A stretch of DNA of 64,000 nucleotides from Thaumarchaeota archaeon SCGC AAA007-O23 (GCA_000402075.1 ARWO01000005.1:1-64000), one strand, 5' to 3'. Counted from the stretch's first letter, positions 23,790 through 33,071 are shown. Notes: generated from the letters alone by a model not told the origin. A program made the numbers and translations.

Positions 23790-24764
23790 CTATAGTAGTT
23801 GTCTGCGGATACCGTTTGCTACTGATTGAATCATTGGCACTGGAACGGAGTTGCCTAACTGTAATATCTGAGTACCTGATTCTGTTGCCCTGGAAAACTT
23901 TGATGGAAAGCCCATGATTTTGTAGCATTCGTTTAGTGTGAGCTTTCTAACTTTGTTTTTATGATGAATCCAAAACCTTCTTGCAGATTCTTGGGATGGG
24001 ATTGTTGGATGAAATCCATCTGCAGAATAAATTCTATTAGGCATTTTGTGTACTCTGGAAAGATGTTTTGTATTTGGTCTTACTCCAGTCGTTCTGATTT
24101 TTTTATTTCTATAACCCACAAAAATCAGACCTGATTTCTGGCGTATAGGATTTGGGATTAATGTAAACTCTCCACTATCAAGAAACTCAAAGCCAGCCTT
24201 TTTATCAAGAAAAGATGAAAGTGATTTTGATTTTTTAGAGTTAATTTTGTCAAAATCAAATTTTTTCTTGGACGCAATAACAATTACCCTGTCTCTATTT
24301 TGAGGAATTTCAAAGTTTGAAGCGTTTAACACCCTCCAACTGACATTGTATCCCAAATCTTCAAGTGATTTTAAGATAAACTTGAAAATACTTTTGTCCT
24401 TAAGATGTATCAAATGTTTGACATTTTCAAGAAGAACCACCTTTGGTTTTTTATCTTTAATTATACGTAATAGTGAAAAAAGAACATTACTTCTTTCATC
24501 CGTTAGGCCTTTTTGCTTACCTGATATGCTAAACGGCTGGCAAGGAAATCCTGCACAAAGAACGTCGTGTGATGGTATGTCGCTGGATTTTATTTTTGTA
24601 ATATCTCCCTGAGGAACTTCATGAAAATTTGCATGGTATACTTTTTGACATTTCTGATCCCATTCAGACGAAAAAACACATTTGAATCCACTTTGGTCAA
24701 ATGCTAATCTGATTCCACCAATACCTGCAAAAAGATCAATAAATGTAGGATGTGTGGTGGTCAT
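23790..24764 (-). CDS. DNA (cytosine-5-)-methyltransferase, 324 aa
   Basis: Motifs are complete: IDLFAGIGGIRLAF (I), AGFPCQPFS with catalytic Cys75 (IV), LLENVKHL (VI, Glu113), QNRDRVIVIA (VIII), a target-recognition region about 185-260, and GNSVPVPM (X). It methylates cytosine C5 in a short DNA site to protect it from the SacI-like nuclease encoded 85 bp away. The length is typical. An AT-rich gene-free stretch (24765-24911) lies upstream, between this gene and the island's right repeat. Confidence 0.92.
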   Translation of the reverse strand: MTTTHPTFIDLFAGIGGIRLAFDQSGFKCVFSSEWDQKCQKVYHANFHEVPQGDITKIKSSDIPSHDVLCAGFPCQPFSISGKQKGLTDERSNVLFSLLRIIKDKKPKVVLLENVKHLIHLKDKSIFKFILKSLEDLGYNVSWRVLNASNFEIPQNRDRVIVIASKKKFDFDKINSKKSKSLSSFLDKKAGFEFLDSGEFTLIPNPIRQKSGLIFVGYRNKKIRTTGVRPNTKHLSRVHKMPNRIYSADGFHPTIPSQESARRFWIHHKNKVRKLTLNECYKIMGFPSKFSRATESGTQILQLGNSVPVPMIQSVANGIRRQLL

Positions 24765-24911
24765 GGCTACTGAATTCTTAATTTAGATTTTATATATTAA
24801 TTATATTTTATAACGAAAGTTTACTATTGATCAGTGAAAATTTTTAGTAATTGTTAAGATTTTGAAAACATGAGATGATGATATTATATTAGGCTTGCCC
24901 GTGAAAATCTA

Positions 24912-24940
24912 AAAATCTGCTAAGATATGCTAAGATAACT
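24912..24940 (-). repeat. Right copy of the 29-bp inverted repeat, at the pdxT stop
   Basis: This is the exact reverse complement of 235-263. Its outer edge touches the last base of the pdxT stop codon, which marks the boundary between accessory and core genes. Internally it contains a doubled TTAGCATAT/TTAGCAGAT motif. Insertion next to pdxT is plausible, although a dispersed terminator-like repeat cannot be excluded. Confidence 0.85.
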
Positions 24941-25560
24941 TAAGATTTTGACTCTTTTACCATCTTAACAAACTGCTTGTGTACTGAAACATCACGAGTC
25001 AGTTCAGGATGAAAAGATGTTGCAAGTATGTTACCCTGTTTTACGGCAATAATCTTCTCGTTAAATTTTCCCAAGGTTTCCACGCCAGAACCAGTTTTCA
25101 CTACAGATGGAGCACGAATAAACACACCCTGAAATGATGGTATGTCCATGGCATCCAAGGAAACTTCTGCTTCAAAGGAATCTTTTTGTCTGCCGAAAGA
25201 ATTGCGCTCAATCTCTACATCAAGTACGTCAAGCAGTGGCTGTTTGGTAGAACCAACAACTCTGTCCTTAGAATTTTTAGCAAGTAGAATCATTCCCGCA
25301 CATATACCAAGAACTGGCATTCCCGATTCAATTTTTTCCTTAAGAGCGTTCATTGCTCCGTTTACCATTGAAAGCTGGCCCATCATCGTACTTTCACCGC
25401 CAGGAACTATCAAACCATCAACTGCTGATATTTGATCAGGTGTCTTTACCTGGCTGACAGACCCATCAATGCCAAGCTCGTTCATCGCCATCATTGTTGA
25501 CATAAAATTTTCAGCAACGTCACCCTGTAGGGCTAAAATGCCAATGTCAAGTTCACTCAT
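24940..25560 (-). CDS. pdxT: Pyridoxal 5'-phosphate synthase glutaminase subunit
   Basis: This class I glutaminase (206 aa) has [10 protein letters not shown] at the N-terminus, [10 protein letters not shown] (oxyanion region), GICAGM with the nucleophilic Cys, and SFHPELT with the His/Glu of the triad. It releases ammonia from glutamine and channels it to PdxS to make PLP. Its start overlaps the pdxS stop (ATGA). It is the first core gene beside the island. Confidence 0.95.
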   Translation of the reverse strand: MSELDIGILALQGDVAENFMSTMMAMNELGIDGSVSQVKTPDQISAVDGLIVPGGESTMMGQLSMVNGAMNALKEKIESGMPVLGICAGMILLAKNSKDRVVGSTKQPLLDVLDVEIERNSFGRQKDSFEAEVSLDAMDIPSFQGVFIRAPSVVKTGSGVETLGKFNEKIIAVKQGNILATSFHPELTRDVSVHKQFVKMVKESKS

Positions 25561-26525
25561 GCAGAACCGCCACGATCCTGCATTCTAAGTTCAAGGTTCT
25601 TTACATCTAGTCCAAGTATGGACTGTTTTTCATTAATCATCTTTTGTGCTTCCTTTACTGCATCCGCATCTTCCCAGAATGTTGTTGCGAGAACGGTTGC
25701 TCTTGCTCTCTCCATTGCATCTTCAGCCTTGAAAATTCCAGAACCGACAAAGATTCCGTCACATCCTAACGACATTAGATATGCTGCGTCAGCTGGTGTT
25801 GCTATACCACCTGCTGCAAAGTTCACAACAGGTAGACGGCCAATCTTTGCTGTCTCCTCAACCAGGTCAAAAGAAACTTTGAATTCTCTGGCAATGCTGA
25901 CCAATCCCTGCTTGTCACCAGAATCATAAATTGATTTTATGGTTCTAAGTTCGTCATTTACTTTTTTGATATGTAAAACTGCTTCAGCAACATTTCCCGT
26001 ACCGGGTTCGCCCTTTGTTCTAATCATTGCGGCGCCCTCTTCTATTCGTCTTAGTGCTTCAGCCAATGACCTTGCACCGTTTACAAATGGCGTTGTAAAA
26101 TCCCACTTCCAAATGTGATGGTTCTCATCTGCCGGTGTTAGAACTTCTGACTCATCTACCATGTCCACATTTGCTTCAGCTAAAACTTTTGCTTCATAGA
26201 CATGACCTATCCTGCATTTTGCCATGACAGGAATTGTAACACTGTCCATGATATCCTGAATTATTCTAATACTTGCAGTTCTTGCAACGCCGCCAGCCTT
26301 TCTAACATCTGATGGTAGTTTATCCAACACCATTACGGAAACAGCACCAGCCTCCTCGGCAATCTGTGCTTGCTCTACTGTAGTAACATCCATCACAACT
26401 CCATTCTTCAGCATGTGTGCAAAGCCACGTTTTAGAGTAGAAGTTCCCTTGGTTACGTCAATAGAGTCTACACTTTCAGATTTTACTCCCTTAGCTTTTG
26501 TCAGGTCGCCTGAGAGTGGTATCAT
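25557..26525 (-). CDS. pdxS: Pyridoxal 5'-phosphate synthase lyase subunit
   Basis: This beta/alpha-barrel protein (322 aa) builds PLP from ribose 5-phosphate, glyceraldehyde 3-phosphate and ammonia. Recognisable segments are [53 protein letters not shown], and [15 protein letters not shown] with [12 protein letters not shown]. It is very highly conserved and of normal length, and forms an operon with pdxT. Confidence 0.96.
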   Translation of the reverse strand: MIPLSGDLTKAKGVKSESVDSIDVTKGTSTLKRGFAHMLKNGVVMDVTTVEQAQIAEEAGAVSVMVLDKLPSDVRKAGGVARTASIRIIQDIMDSVTIPVMAKCRIGHVYEAKVLAEANVDMVDESEVLTPADENHHIWKWDFTTPFVNGARSLAEALRRIEEGAAMIRTKGEPGTGNVAEAVLHIKKVNDELRTIKSIYDSGDKQGLVSIAREFKVSFDLVEETAKIGRLPVVNFAAGGIATPADAAYLMSLGCDGIFVGSGIFKAEDAMERARATVLATTFWEDADAVKEAQKMINEKQSILGLDVKNLELRMQDRGGSA

Positions 26526-26603
26526 GATCTAAGATCCCTTTATCACTATTTATTCTATTGTGAAACAAATAACAATGAAATACTAAGAGAATGAATAAGA
26601 GAT

Positions 26604-26906
26604 ATGGTCAGTACTATTATTATTCCGCTTGCAATAGTAGCTATAGCTGGAATTTCAGGATTTCTGATATATCGTTTTGTTCTTTATGATTATTTTTGTA
26701 AAAAATCTGTAAACGAAACACTTCGAAATTATAACATTAAAAAAACACAATTTCAAATAATAAAAGAATATCACGAAAATAAAGGAGAAAAAATATCAGA
26801 AAAAGAAATCTCACAACTAGAAAAACGTTACAGACAGCATGAGCCTGAACAATTTCTTATAATGTATGATTCCATAAGAGACAAATCAAGAACTAGCGAG
26901 GATTAG
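26604..26906 (+). CDS. Small membrane-anchored protein, 100 aa
   Basis: One N-terminal membrane segment (STIIIPLAIVAIAGISGFLI) precedes a charged helical domain (about 30-100). No family is recognised. It diverges from pdxS and converges on the SPFH gene. The fold suggests a membrane-tethered helical domain facing the cytoplasm. Confidence 0.6.
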   Translation: MVSTIIIPLAIVAIAGISGFLIYRFVLYDYFCKKSVNETLRNYNIKKTQFQIIKEYHENKGEKISEKEISQLEKRYRQHEPEQFLIMYDSIRDKSRTSED

Positions 26907-26926
26907 TCTCACATTTCAAAAAAAAG

Positions 26927-27799
26927 TTATGGTCTAGATTTTTCAGTTGGTATCTGAATGAATGGTGTTCCGTCTTGACCTACTACTAGTGGTAGCACAC
27001 CATCCCATGCTTGTATTTTAAGCCATTCCAAATAAAATGGATTTGATGCTAGTGCCTGGTTGATAATTCTGATTGCTAGAGCTTCCCCTTCAGCTTGTGC
27101 AATATTGGCTTTTGCAATACCTTGTGCTATTGCTTCAGATTGTAGTGCCTCTACCTGAATTCTTTTAAGGTCGTTTTCTGCTTTGAATGCTTTCTGCTCT
27201 GCTTCTACCTTTGACTCAATTGCCTGTGCAAAGAGTGATGAGAATTGAAAGTCTGTAATTGAGACAACATCAGTTTGTATGTCAAATTCATGTAGACGTT
27301 TGGTTATTTCAACTTCAATGTCAGACTTGACCAGTGGTCTTTTTGTGATTAATTCCTCTGCATTATAGTTTGCCGTTACTTGTTTTACCACCTCTTCTAT
27401 CGCTGGCTGAATAATTCTATTCTCATAATCCAGACCAACTTCTTTGTACAATATGTGGATTGATTCGTATGATGGATGGTAATTAACCGTTACTTCGGTA
27501 GAAACTGTCTGAAGGTCTTTAGAAGCCGAAGAAGTTGATTTTATGATCTTCAGTGTCCTGACTTCCATCTGTACTACAGAGTCTGCAAATGGCACAACGA
27601 AATGAAGTCCCTCATCTAGAGGTGCAATAGTTAGATCAACTGCATTCCAATGTAGTAAGATGCCTCTGTGACCTGCATCTACTATTGTTACGGCTGCACC
27701 CGCTATCACGCCAATAATAATTAGAGCGATAATAATACCTGCTATTGCTTTTGCTGTACCGAGATTAACATTTACTTTTGGTGTTTCGTATCTTGACAA
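26927..27799 (-). CDS. SPFH/prohibitin-family membrane protein, 290 aa
   Basis: A single membrane segment (about 15-37, IAGIIIALIIIGVIAGAAVTI) is followed by VDAGHRGILLHWN and LDEGLHFVVPF, the typical start of the SPFH domain. Then comes the helical region SKVEAEQKAFKAENDLKRIQ through AQAEGEALAIRI. Prohibitin-like proteins form large ring assemblies in the membrane and modulate proteases such as FtsH. The order and length fit the family. It stands alone here. Confidence 0.88.
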   Translation of the reverse strand: MSRYETPKVNVNLGTAKAIAGIIIALIIIGVIAGAAVTIVDAGHRGILLHWNAVDLTIAPLDEGLHFVVPFADSVVQMEVRTLKIIKSTSSASKDLQTVSTEVTVNYHPSYESIHILYKEVGLDYENRIIQPAIEEVVKQVTANYNAEELITKRPLVKSDIEVEITKRLHEFDIQTDVVSITDFQFSSLFAQAIESKVEAEQKAFKAENDLKRIQVEALQSEAIAQGIAKANIAQAEGEALAIRIINQALASNPFYLEWLKIQAWDGVLPLVVGQDGTPFIQIPTEKSRP

Positions 27800-27873
27800 T
27801 TTTCTGTTTTAATCACTTCAATTCCATTATTATACCATCGGAAGATCGAATAACTAGGTTAAGTTGATGATAA

Positions 27874-28296
27874 ATGACTGAGCATTTTTATTGGATTTGG
27901 GCAATTTTTTTCATAATTCCATTTATTTCAATAATTAGACGTTACCTTAGAAAACGTAACACACAAAATTTCAGCAAATCTTCAGAACAATACCATGAAA
28001 TGCAATTTCAAACAAACTCAAGTAAGATAGAGACGCCTAGACGAAATTTACTAGAGCCTGAGCCGGAGCCAAAGCATGAGACAAAGGACATGCAAGTTTT
28101 TGAAGTACTAAATTATGGAGCAGGAAATTTTGAAAAGATACAAAAAATTACTGGTCTTAAGCATGATGAACTGGTTTCCATCTTGGAGGATTTGGAAAAG
28201 AGAGGCATGATGAAAGTAGAAGAAAAGAGTGGTTTGCTTGGTTCCAAGATTGAACTTTATCCTACTAAAAAGGGCATCAAAGAATACTATTCTTGA
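27874..28296 (+). CDS. Membrane-anchored winged-helix protein, 140 aa
   Basis: An N-terminal hydrophobic segment (FYWIWAIFFIIPFISII) is followed by a basic, Pro/Glu-rich linker and a C-terminal winged helix (MQVFEVLNYGAGNFEKIQ, LVSILEDLEKRGMMKVEEK). Such proteins may sense membrane state or hold DNA at the membrane. It diverges from the SPFH gene. Function is inferred from architecture only. Confidence 0.6.
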   Translation: MTEHFYWIWAIFFIIPFISIIRRYLRKRNTQNFSKSSEQYHEMQFQTNSSKIETPRRNLLEPEPEPKHETKDMQVFEVLNYGAGNFEKIQKITGLKHDELVSILEDLEKRGMMKVEEKSGLLGSKIELYPTKKGIKEYYS

Positions 28297-28374
28297 CTAC
28301 CAGATTTCCAGCATAGTGAGCATCACTGGAACCCATCCTGACTCATAATTTGGCTTCAATATTTTCCATATCTA

Positions 28375-28914
28375 CTATTCTGTTATTTTGCTGATAATAT
28401 CTACCAATTCAGATTCAACGGCTGTTACTATTGGTGGAATGAATTTCTCAGTGGCATCCTGCTCTGGCCAGAAAATCTGAGTTCTTGCATCGTTTAATGT
28501 AATTTTAACTGTAAATTTGGTATAGCTTTCAACATCCTCCTTGATTGGGAATGATTCTTTTGGTATTGACATAAAGCCAGTCTCCTTGATCATCGCAGTA
28601 AGCTTCTGCAACTGTTCATTACTGATTGAACTTTTGACCAGAGACTGATTTACACCATCCTTGACCTCAGTATATTGAACATCTCCATTATTATCTATAA
28701 TCAAAACTTGCGTCATATCTGCTACTGATTTCTCTGTAACTCCAAATGACACTACTCTCAAATCATGTTTGGTAAACTCGATCTGTATCTTATCATAAGA
28801 ATTGATTGCCGATGTTGGAATTTCTTCCATGGTAACCATCGGTATGACGATAAGGATCGCCAAAATTACGGGAATGGAGCCAATAGCTAAAATAATTGGC
28901 TTGACCATTTTCAT
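28375..28914 (-). CDS. Conserved membrane-anchored protein, 179 aa
   Basis: The N-terminal hydrophobic segment (ILAIGSIPVILAILIVIPMV) is a membrane anchor or signal. The rest is a beta-rich extracytoplasmic domain (VLIIDNNGDVQYTEVKDG). No Cys or known catalytic motif is visible. I do not recognise the family. It ends about 80 bp from the start of the membrane-anchored winged-helix gene's 3' region and lies next to tRNA-Trp. Confidence 0.6.
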   Translation of the reverse strand: MKMVKPIILAIGSIPVILAILIVIPMVTMEEIPTSAINSYDKIQIEFTKHDLRVVSFGVTEKSVADMTQVLIIDNNGDVQYTEVKDGVNQSLVKSSISNEQLQKLTAMIKETGFMSIPKESFPIKEDVESYTKFTVKITLNDARTQIFWPEQDATEKFIPPIVTAVESELVDIISKITE

Positions 28915-28984
28915 AAAAGATACATTTTCGCAAATAAATCTTGGTAAAATAACTTAAAATTCAAGCCTACTAAATTCAATTCGT

Positions 28985-29136
28985 GGGGTCGTAGCCTAGC
29001 CTGGTAGGGCGACATGGACTACGAAGTTCACGCTAGGGGCTCCAAAGGTTAAAGTTCAAACTCTGAAGAAATGATGATGTGAGTTTGGAGCTGCGAAGTA
29101 ACCCGTAGGTCGTCGGTTCGATTCCGATCGGCCCCA
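28985..29136 (+). tRNA. tRNA-Trp (CCA) with two introns
   Basis: The acceptor arms GGGGTCG (28985) and CGGCCCC (29129) pair, and the T arm GTCGG-TTCGATT-CCGAT is standard. The anticodon arm closes only if two introns are removed. One is about 23 nt between the D arm and the anticodon stem (about 29014-29036), the other about 55 nt at the canonical site 37/38 (about 29046-29100). The result is ACGGG-CTCCAAA-CCCGT with anticodon CCA in a 74-nt tRNA. The second intron contains CTGA-AGAA-ATGATGA, like box D'/C', and TTTGGAGC complementary to the anticodon loop. Intron ends may shift by one or two bases. Confidence 0.88.
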
Positions 29137-31420
29137 CGTTAATTTTGTTTTTTCTTAGAAAGTTCATCGCAGAGCCAACCTTGAACCATTCTAGCTGCAG
29201 GTCATTATAGGAATGGTTCAGCATGATTTTCTCAGATGTCTTATCTGCATGCATTATGTTGCACTCGACAGATTTTCCAGGAGCAAGTCCATCCAGTTGG
29301 ATGATGTTGATCTGATCATCCTCGTGAATTTTCTCATAGTCATCAGAATTGTCAAATGTTAATGCAAGTACTCCCTGCTTCTTGAGGTTTGTTTCATGAA
29401 TTCGCGCAAAGCTTTTTGCAATTACAGCAGTGCATCCCAAAAAACGTGGCGTCATTGCTGCATGCTCACGGCTGCTTCCCTCACCATAGTTGTTATCGCC
29501 AACTATGACCCAAGAGATGTTTTGTTTCTTGTATTGTCTGGCAATCTGTGCACAACCTTCAATCTCATTGCTAAGCATATTTTTGGCTTGACCAACTTGA
29601 TCATTGAATGCATTGACAGCTCCCAACAATAGATTGTCACTTAACTTATCCAAGTGTCCTCTAAGCCTTAACCAGGGACCTGCAGGTGAGATGTGGTCTG
29701 TGGTACACTTTCCTTTTGCCTTAATCATCACACGTAAATCATTCAGATCCTTGCCATTCCATGCGCCAAATGGTTCAAGCTTTTGCAGCCTTTCACTATT
29801 AGGATCAATCACTACCTGAACAGCATCAGGGTTTTCTGATGGAGATAGGTAAACATCCACAGCATCTACAAACCCATTATCAGGAACGTCTGGTGCACTT
29901 GCCGGTGCATCAAGCTTGAATGCCTTTCCATCAGAACCAATGAGAGAATCATCTAACGGATTAAAAGAAAGATTCCCACCCAAGGCTAGTGCAATAACCA
30001 ATTCAGGGCTTGCAATGAAGTTCATTGTTTCCCTCTTACCGTCGTTCCTGCCTGGAAAATTACGGTTGTATGATGTCACTATGGTGTTTTGCTCTCCTTT
30101 CTTAATTTCTGGTCTAGACCATTGTCCAATGCAAGGACCACAAGCATTTGCAAGAACAGTAGCACCAATTGATTTTAGCGAGTCAATCTGACCGTCTCTT
30201 TCTATGGTAGCTCTAATTTGTTCAGAGCCAGGGGTAACTAGCAATGGAATTTTTGCTTTGATTCCCTTTGATTGTGCTTGCTCTGCGAGACTTGCTGCCC
30301 TTGACATGTCCTCATACGAAGAGTTTGTACAGCTTCCAATCAATGCGACTGATATACTGTCAAGATAGTTATTCTTCTTTACATCTTCAGCCAGTTTTGA
30401 TATGGGTCTTGCAAGGTCTGGAGTGTGTGGACCAACCACATGTGGTTCAAGTTTTGAGAGATCAATCTCTATAATTTTATCAAAATATTTACCAGGATCG
30501 TTTTCAATTTCCGAGTCACCCACAAGATGTTCCTTGTACTTGTTTGCAAGTTCTGCAATCTCCTCTCTACCAGTTGATTTTAGGTAAAGCTCCATTCTTT
30601 CATCATATGGAAAGATTGAACATGTAGCACCAATCTCTGCTCCCATGTTAGTAATTGTAGCCTTGCCTGTGCAGCTAATAGATTTGGTACCAGGACCAAA
30701 ATATTCTATTATGGAATTGGTGCCGCCGGAAACTGAGAGCTTTCCAGCAACATACAGTATGACATCCTTTGCTGCTGTCCAGCCGTTCATCTCTCCTTTG
30801 AGATAAACACCAATGCGCCTTGGATATAGAATCTCCCATGGCATTCCAGCCATCGTTTCCGCCGCATCCACACCACCAACACCAATAGCCAACATTCCAA
30901 GTCCGCCTGCGTTTGGTGTGTGAGAGTCTGTACCAATCATCATACCGCCAGGAAACGCATAGTTTTCTAAAATTACTTGATGAATAATTCCTGCGCCAGG
31001 TTTCCAAAATCCCACGCCATATTTACTTGCAGATGATTCCAAAAATTTGTAGACCTCGTTGTTTTCATAAATTGCTAGCTTAGTGTCTGACTTTCCTTCC
31101 GTCCTGGCCTGGATCAGGTGGTCACAGTGTACGGTTGTAGGTAAGGCCGCAGTACTTAGTCCAGTTTGCATAAACTGAAGCATAACCATCTGGCCGGTAA
31201 CGTCCTGAAGTGCAACCCTATCCGGTTGTAAGAACACATAACTTCCATCGCTGTCTAAATTTTTTTCAAGAAAACTTTCTTGCAGATGTCCCGAAAGAAT
31301 TTTTTCTGTTAAAGTTAGTGACCTGCTTACTGTCTTCCTATATGCGGCAATATTTTTTTCTAATTTCGAGTATACATTTTCAACCATTTCTGATGTAGTA
31401 TTAATTTCAATTTTTTTCAA
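29033..31420 (-). CDS. acn: Aconitate hydratase, with an artificial-looking C-terminal extension
   Basis: The protein interconverts citrate and isocitrate in the TCA cycle and the linked carbon metabolism. Iron-sulfur ligands are in GSCTNSSYEDM and NACGPCIGQW. The swivel domain has KCTTDHISPAGPWL, GDNNYGEGSSREHAA and ALTFDN. A start at the internal ATG at 31387 is also possible. As written it is 795 aa, with the last ~35 residues read from the antisense strand of tRNA-Trp. One more base in the T6 run at 29148-29153 would end it at a TAA at 29139-29141, just outside the tRNA, at about 760 aa. Confidence 0.93.
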   Translation of the reverse strand: MKKIEINTTSEMVENVYSKLEKNIAAYRKTVSRSLTLTEKILSGHLQESFLEKNLDSDGSYVFLQPDRVALQDVTGQMVMLQFMQTGLSTAALPTTVHCDHLIQARTEGKSDTKLAIYENNEVYKFLESSASKYGVGFWKPGAGIIHQVILENYAFPGGMMIGTDSHTPNAGGLGMLAIGVGGVDAAETMAGMPWEILYPRRIGVYLKGEMNGWTAAKDVILYVAGKLSVSGGTNSIIEYFGPGTKSISCTGKATITNMGAEIGATCSIFPYDERMELYLKSTGREEIAELANKYKEHLVGDSEIENDPGKYFDKIIEIDLSKLEPHVVGPHTPDLARPISKLAEDVKKNNYLDSISVALIGSCTNSSYEDMSRAASLAEQAQSKGIKAKIPLLVTPGSEQIRATIERDGQIDSLKSIGATVLANACGPCIGQWSRPEIKKGEQNTIVTSYNRNFPGRNDGKRETMNFIASPELVIALALGGNLSFNPLDDSLIGSDGKAFKLDAPASAPDVPDNGFVDAVDVYLSPSENPDAVQVVIDPNSERLQKLEPFGAWNGKDLNDLRVMIKAKGKCTTDHISPAGPWLRLRGHLDKLSDNLLLGAVNAFNDQVGQAKNMLSNEIEGCAQIARQYKKQNISWVIVGDNNYGEGSSREHAAMTPRFLGCTAVIAKSFARIHETNLKKQGVLALTFDNSDDYEKIHEDDQINIIQLDGLAPGKSVECNIMHADKTSEKIMLNHSYNDLQLEWFKVGSAMNFLRKNKINVGPIGIEPTTYGLLRSSKLTSSFLQSLNFNLWSP

Positions 31421-31558
31421 TAATTTTCAGTGGAATTTTTTATTTATAAATCGAATTAACAAGTTTTTGGTGTTCTCGTATACAATTATAAGAGAAAAAC
31501 GCTATTTTGAATGAGTGCAGCGAGGAACTTTTTCGTATTATTTTATTGAGGGTCATAA

Positions 31559-32191
31559 TTGGTAAAAAAGGGCTTTCCTAACTTTGGAATAACGCAATCT
31601 GGTGCGTTTGTAGCCGCTTTAAAAAATTATAATTTGCCTGATTTTGTATTGTCGTTGGTTGCTAAAGATTGCAATTCAGATTTACTGGAACGGGGAAGAA
31701 TCGATGATAGGCTTTCTAGTATGAATGACACTGCCCTTGAATTGCTACATAGGGTCTTTATTGACTGCGAAGAAGATACAGAAGGTAAACACGCACAGTA
31801 TAGATTTTTTGCATATGTATCCAGCATGTACCATAAGTGTGAGATGCTGATCAACGAAACAATACCTGGAAAATCTGGGAAAAAACACAAGATTCCAATA
31901 GCTGTCAAAAATAACGGTATGTACATTGCTGTTGGCTTTAACAAGCCAACCGGTCATGCTGTTTCAAAGAAGGACATCAAAAGATTCTATGAGATTGTAA
32001 ATGATGTCAAAAGTGGAGACCATGGAACCCTGCTAGTAGATGCTGTTTTTGGTTCATCCGCAGGATTCAAGGGAGAAGCCTTGGTAGAATTAGAAAACTT
32101 GAGCAAGATGAGAGAAGATGATCCTGAAGAGAAATTGAACTTTAAGACTGCAAATTTTGAAAATAGAATTTATTCTGTTACAAAATGCTAA
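31559..32191 (+). CDS. Hypothetical protein, 210 aa
   Basis: Unrecognised soluble alpha/beta protein. The TTG start is forced by a TAA one codon upstream and is preceded by GAGGG. It contains IPIAVKNNGMYIAVGFNKPTG followed by a helix and LLVDAVFGSSAGFKGEALVEL, which look like a nuclease-like or hydrolase core, but no diagnostic motif can be assigned. It ends 6 bp from the convergent metallopeptidase-like gene. The gene-free stretch 31421-31558 holds AT-rich promoter sequence. Confidence 0.55.
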   Translation: MVKKGFPNFGITQSGAFVAALKNYNLPDFVLSLVAKDCNSDLLERGRIDDRLSSMNDTALELLHRVFIDCEEDTEGKHAQYRFFAYVSSMYHKCEMLINETIPGKSGKKHKIPIAVKNNGMYIAVGFNKPTGHAVSKKDIKRFYEIVNDVKSGDHGTLLVDAVFGSSAGFKGEALVELENLSKMREDDPEEKLNFKTANFENRIYSVTKC

Positions 32192-32197
32192 ACTAGA

Positions 32198-32770
32198 TTA
32201 ACTTTTTTTCGTAAACATTGTCGTGTCTAAAGTAAGAAATGATGGTTTTTTGGAAGTTAATTCAAAATCTTCTCCATATTGCTCAAATGGAATAGCACCA
32301 AAGAGATGTTGTTGCCAAGTATCATGAACATCTTCTATGTATCTTTTGTATCTAGATTGTCGTAGTAGCTCGTGTGCAATTTCATGCGAAACAGCGGCAC
32401 AATTTCTTTCAGCTAAAAATAATGTGTCCGTTTGGCTTTTTGGTTTCTCCCATCTAATCATACCAAAATTTTCAGCATGATATCCTTCACAGGTACAATC
32501 AGTCCACAATGGTCTAAAGTGACACAAATAGAAATGGTAAATATCATTTCCACGTTCTGCATGATCCTTTAACAGCGAATGAGTATCTAATCTTTGAAGT
32601 ATTATCCTTGGTTTGGTAATCATTTCGTCGCACTGTATCTCAACGTCCATGGAAAACTTTGTTTTAATCCATGACTTGAAAAATTTGGCCATCTTTTTGA
32701 CATACTCAAACTCCGCGTCACGCAGACCTAGTTCCTTATCCTTTATCACAAAAATAAAGTGTAACAGCAT
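32198..32770 (-). CDS. Putative zinc metallopeptidase, 190 aa
   Basis: AAVSHEIAHELLR (about 125-137) is an intact HExxH motif; a Glu or Asp in the following helix (YIEDVHDTW) could be the third ligand. The N-terminal ~110 residues are beta-rich with DVEIQCDE and HFRPLWTDCTCEGYH. Similar small archaeal proteins are annotated as putative peptidases. Substrate unknown. It is 18 bp downstream of the RAM-domain gene on the same strand. Confidence 0.55.
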   Translation of the reverse strand: MLLHFIFVIKDKELGLRDAEFEYVKKMAKFFKSWIKTKFSMDVEIQCDEMITKPRIILQRLDTHSLLKDHAERGNDIYHFYLCHFRPLWTDCTCEGYHAENFGMIRWEKPKSQTDTLFLAERNCAAVSHEIAHELLRQSRYKRYIEDVHDTWQQHLFGAIPFEQYGEDFELTSKKPSFLTLDTTMFTKKS

Positions 32771-32788
32771 GTCGATAAGATGAGATGT

Positions 32789-33028
32789 TTATGCTTGGCC
32801 TTCGATGCCCATAAGTGTGAGAGTAGATCTAATCTGATCAATCTTGCGTATCTTCCAGGTTATAGTCTCACGCAAGTTCTCAACTGTTGCTGACTCTATC
32901 TTTGCCAAGATATCATAAGCACCAAAAGTACCATGGACTTCTGCGACACCATCCAGACTCTTTAATTGTTGTATGATGGATTCTTCAGAACCTAATTCAC
33001 AGTTTACCAAAACATAAGCTGTTGCCAT
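32789..33028 (-). CDS. Stand-alone AsnC/Lrp ligand-binding (RAM) domain, 79 aa
   Basis: The sequence ATAYVLVNCELGSEESIIQQL, GVAEVHGTFGAYDILAKI and IRSTLTLMGIE is the RAM domain of Lrp/AsnC regulators with no DNA-binding part. Such stand-alone domains form ring oligomers and bind amino acids. It could modulate a full-length Lrp. The length matches single-domain archaeal members. Confidence 0.88.
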   Translation of the reverse strand: MATAYVLVNCELGSEESIIQQLKSLDGVAEVHGTFGAYDILAKIESATVENLRETITWKIRKIDQIRSTLTLMGIEGQA

Positions 33029-33071
33029 ACAATGTTTACTAACTTGAGATATATCAATGAAACGATAATTT

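Noticed and set aside
235..24940. Casposon suggested by inverted terminal repeats
   Set aside because: No Cas1-like or family B polymerase gene is seen between the repeats, so only the repeat pattern fits.
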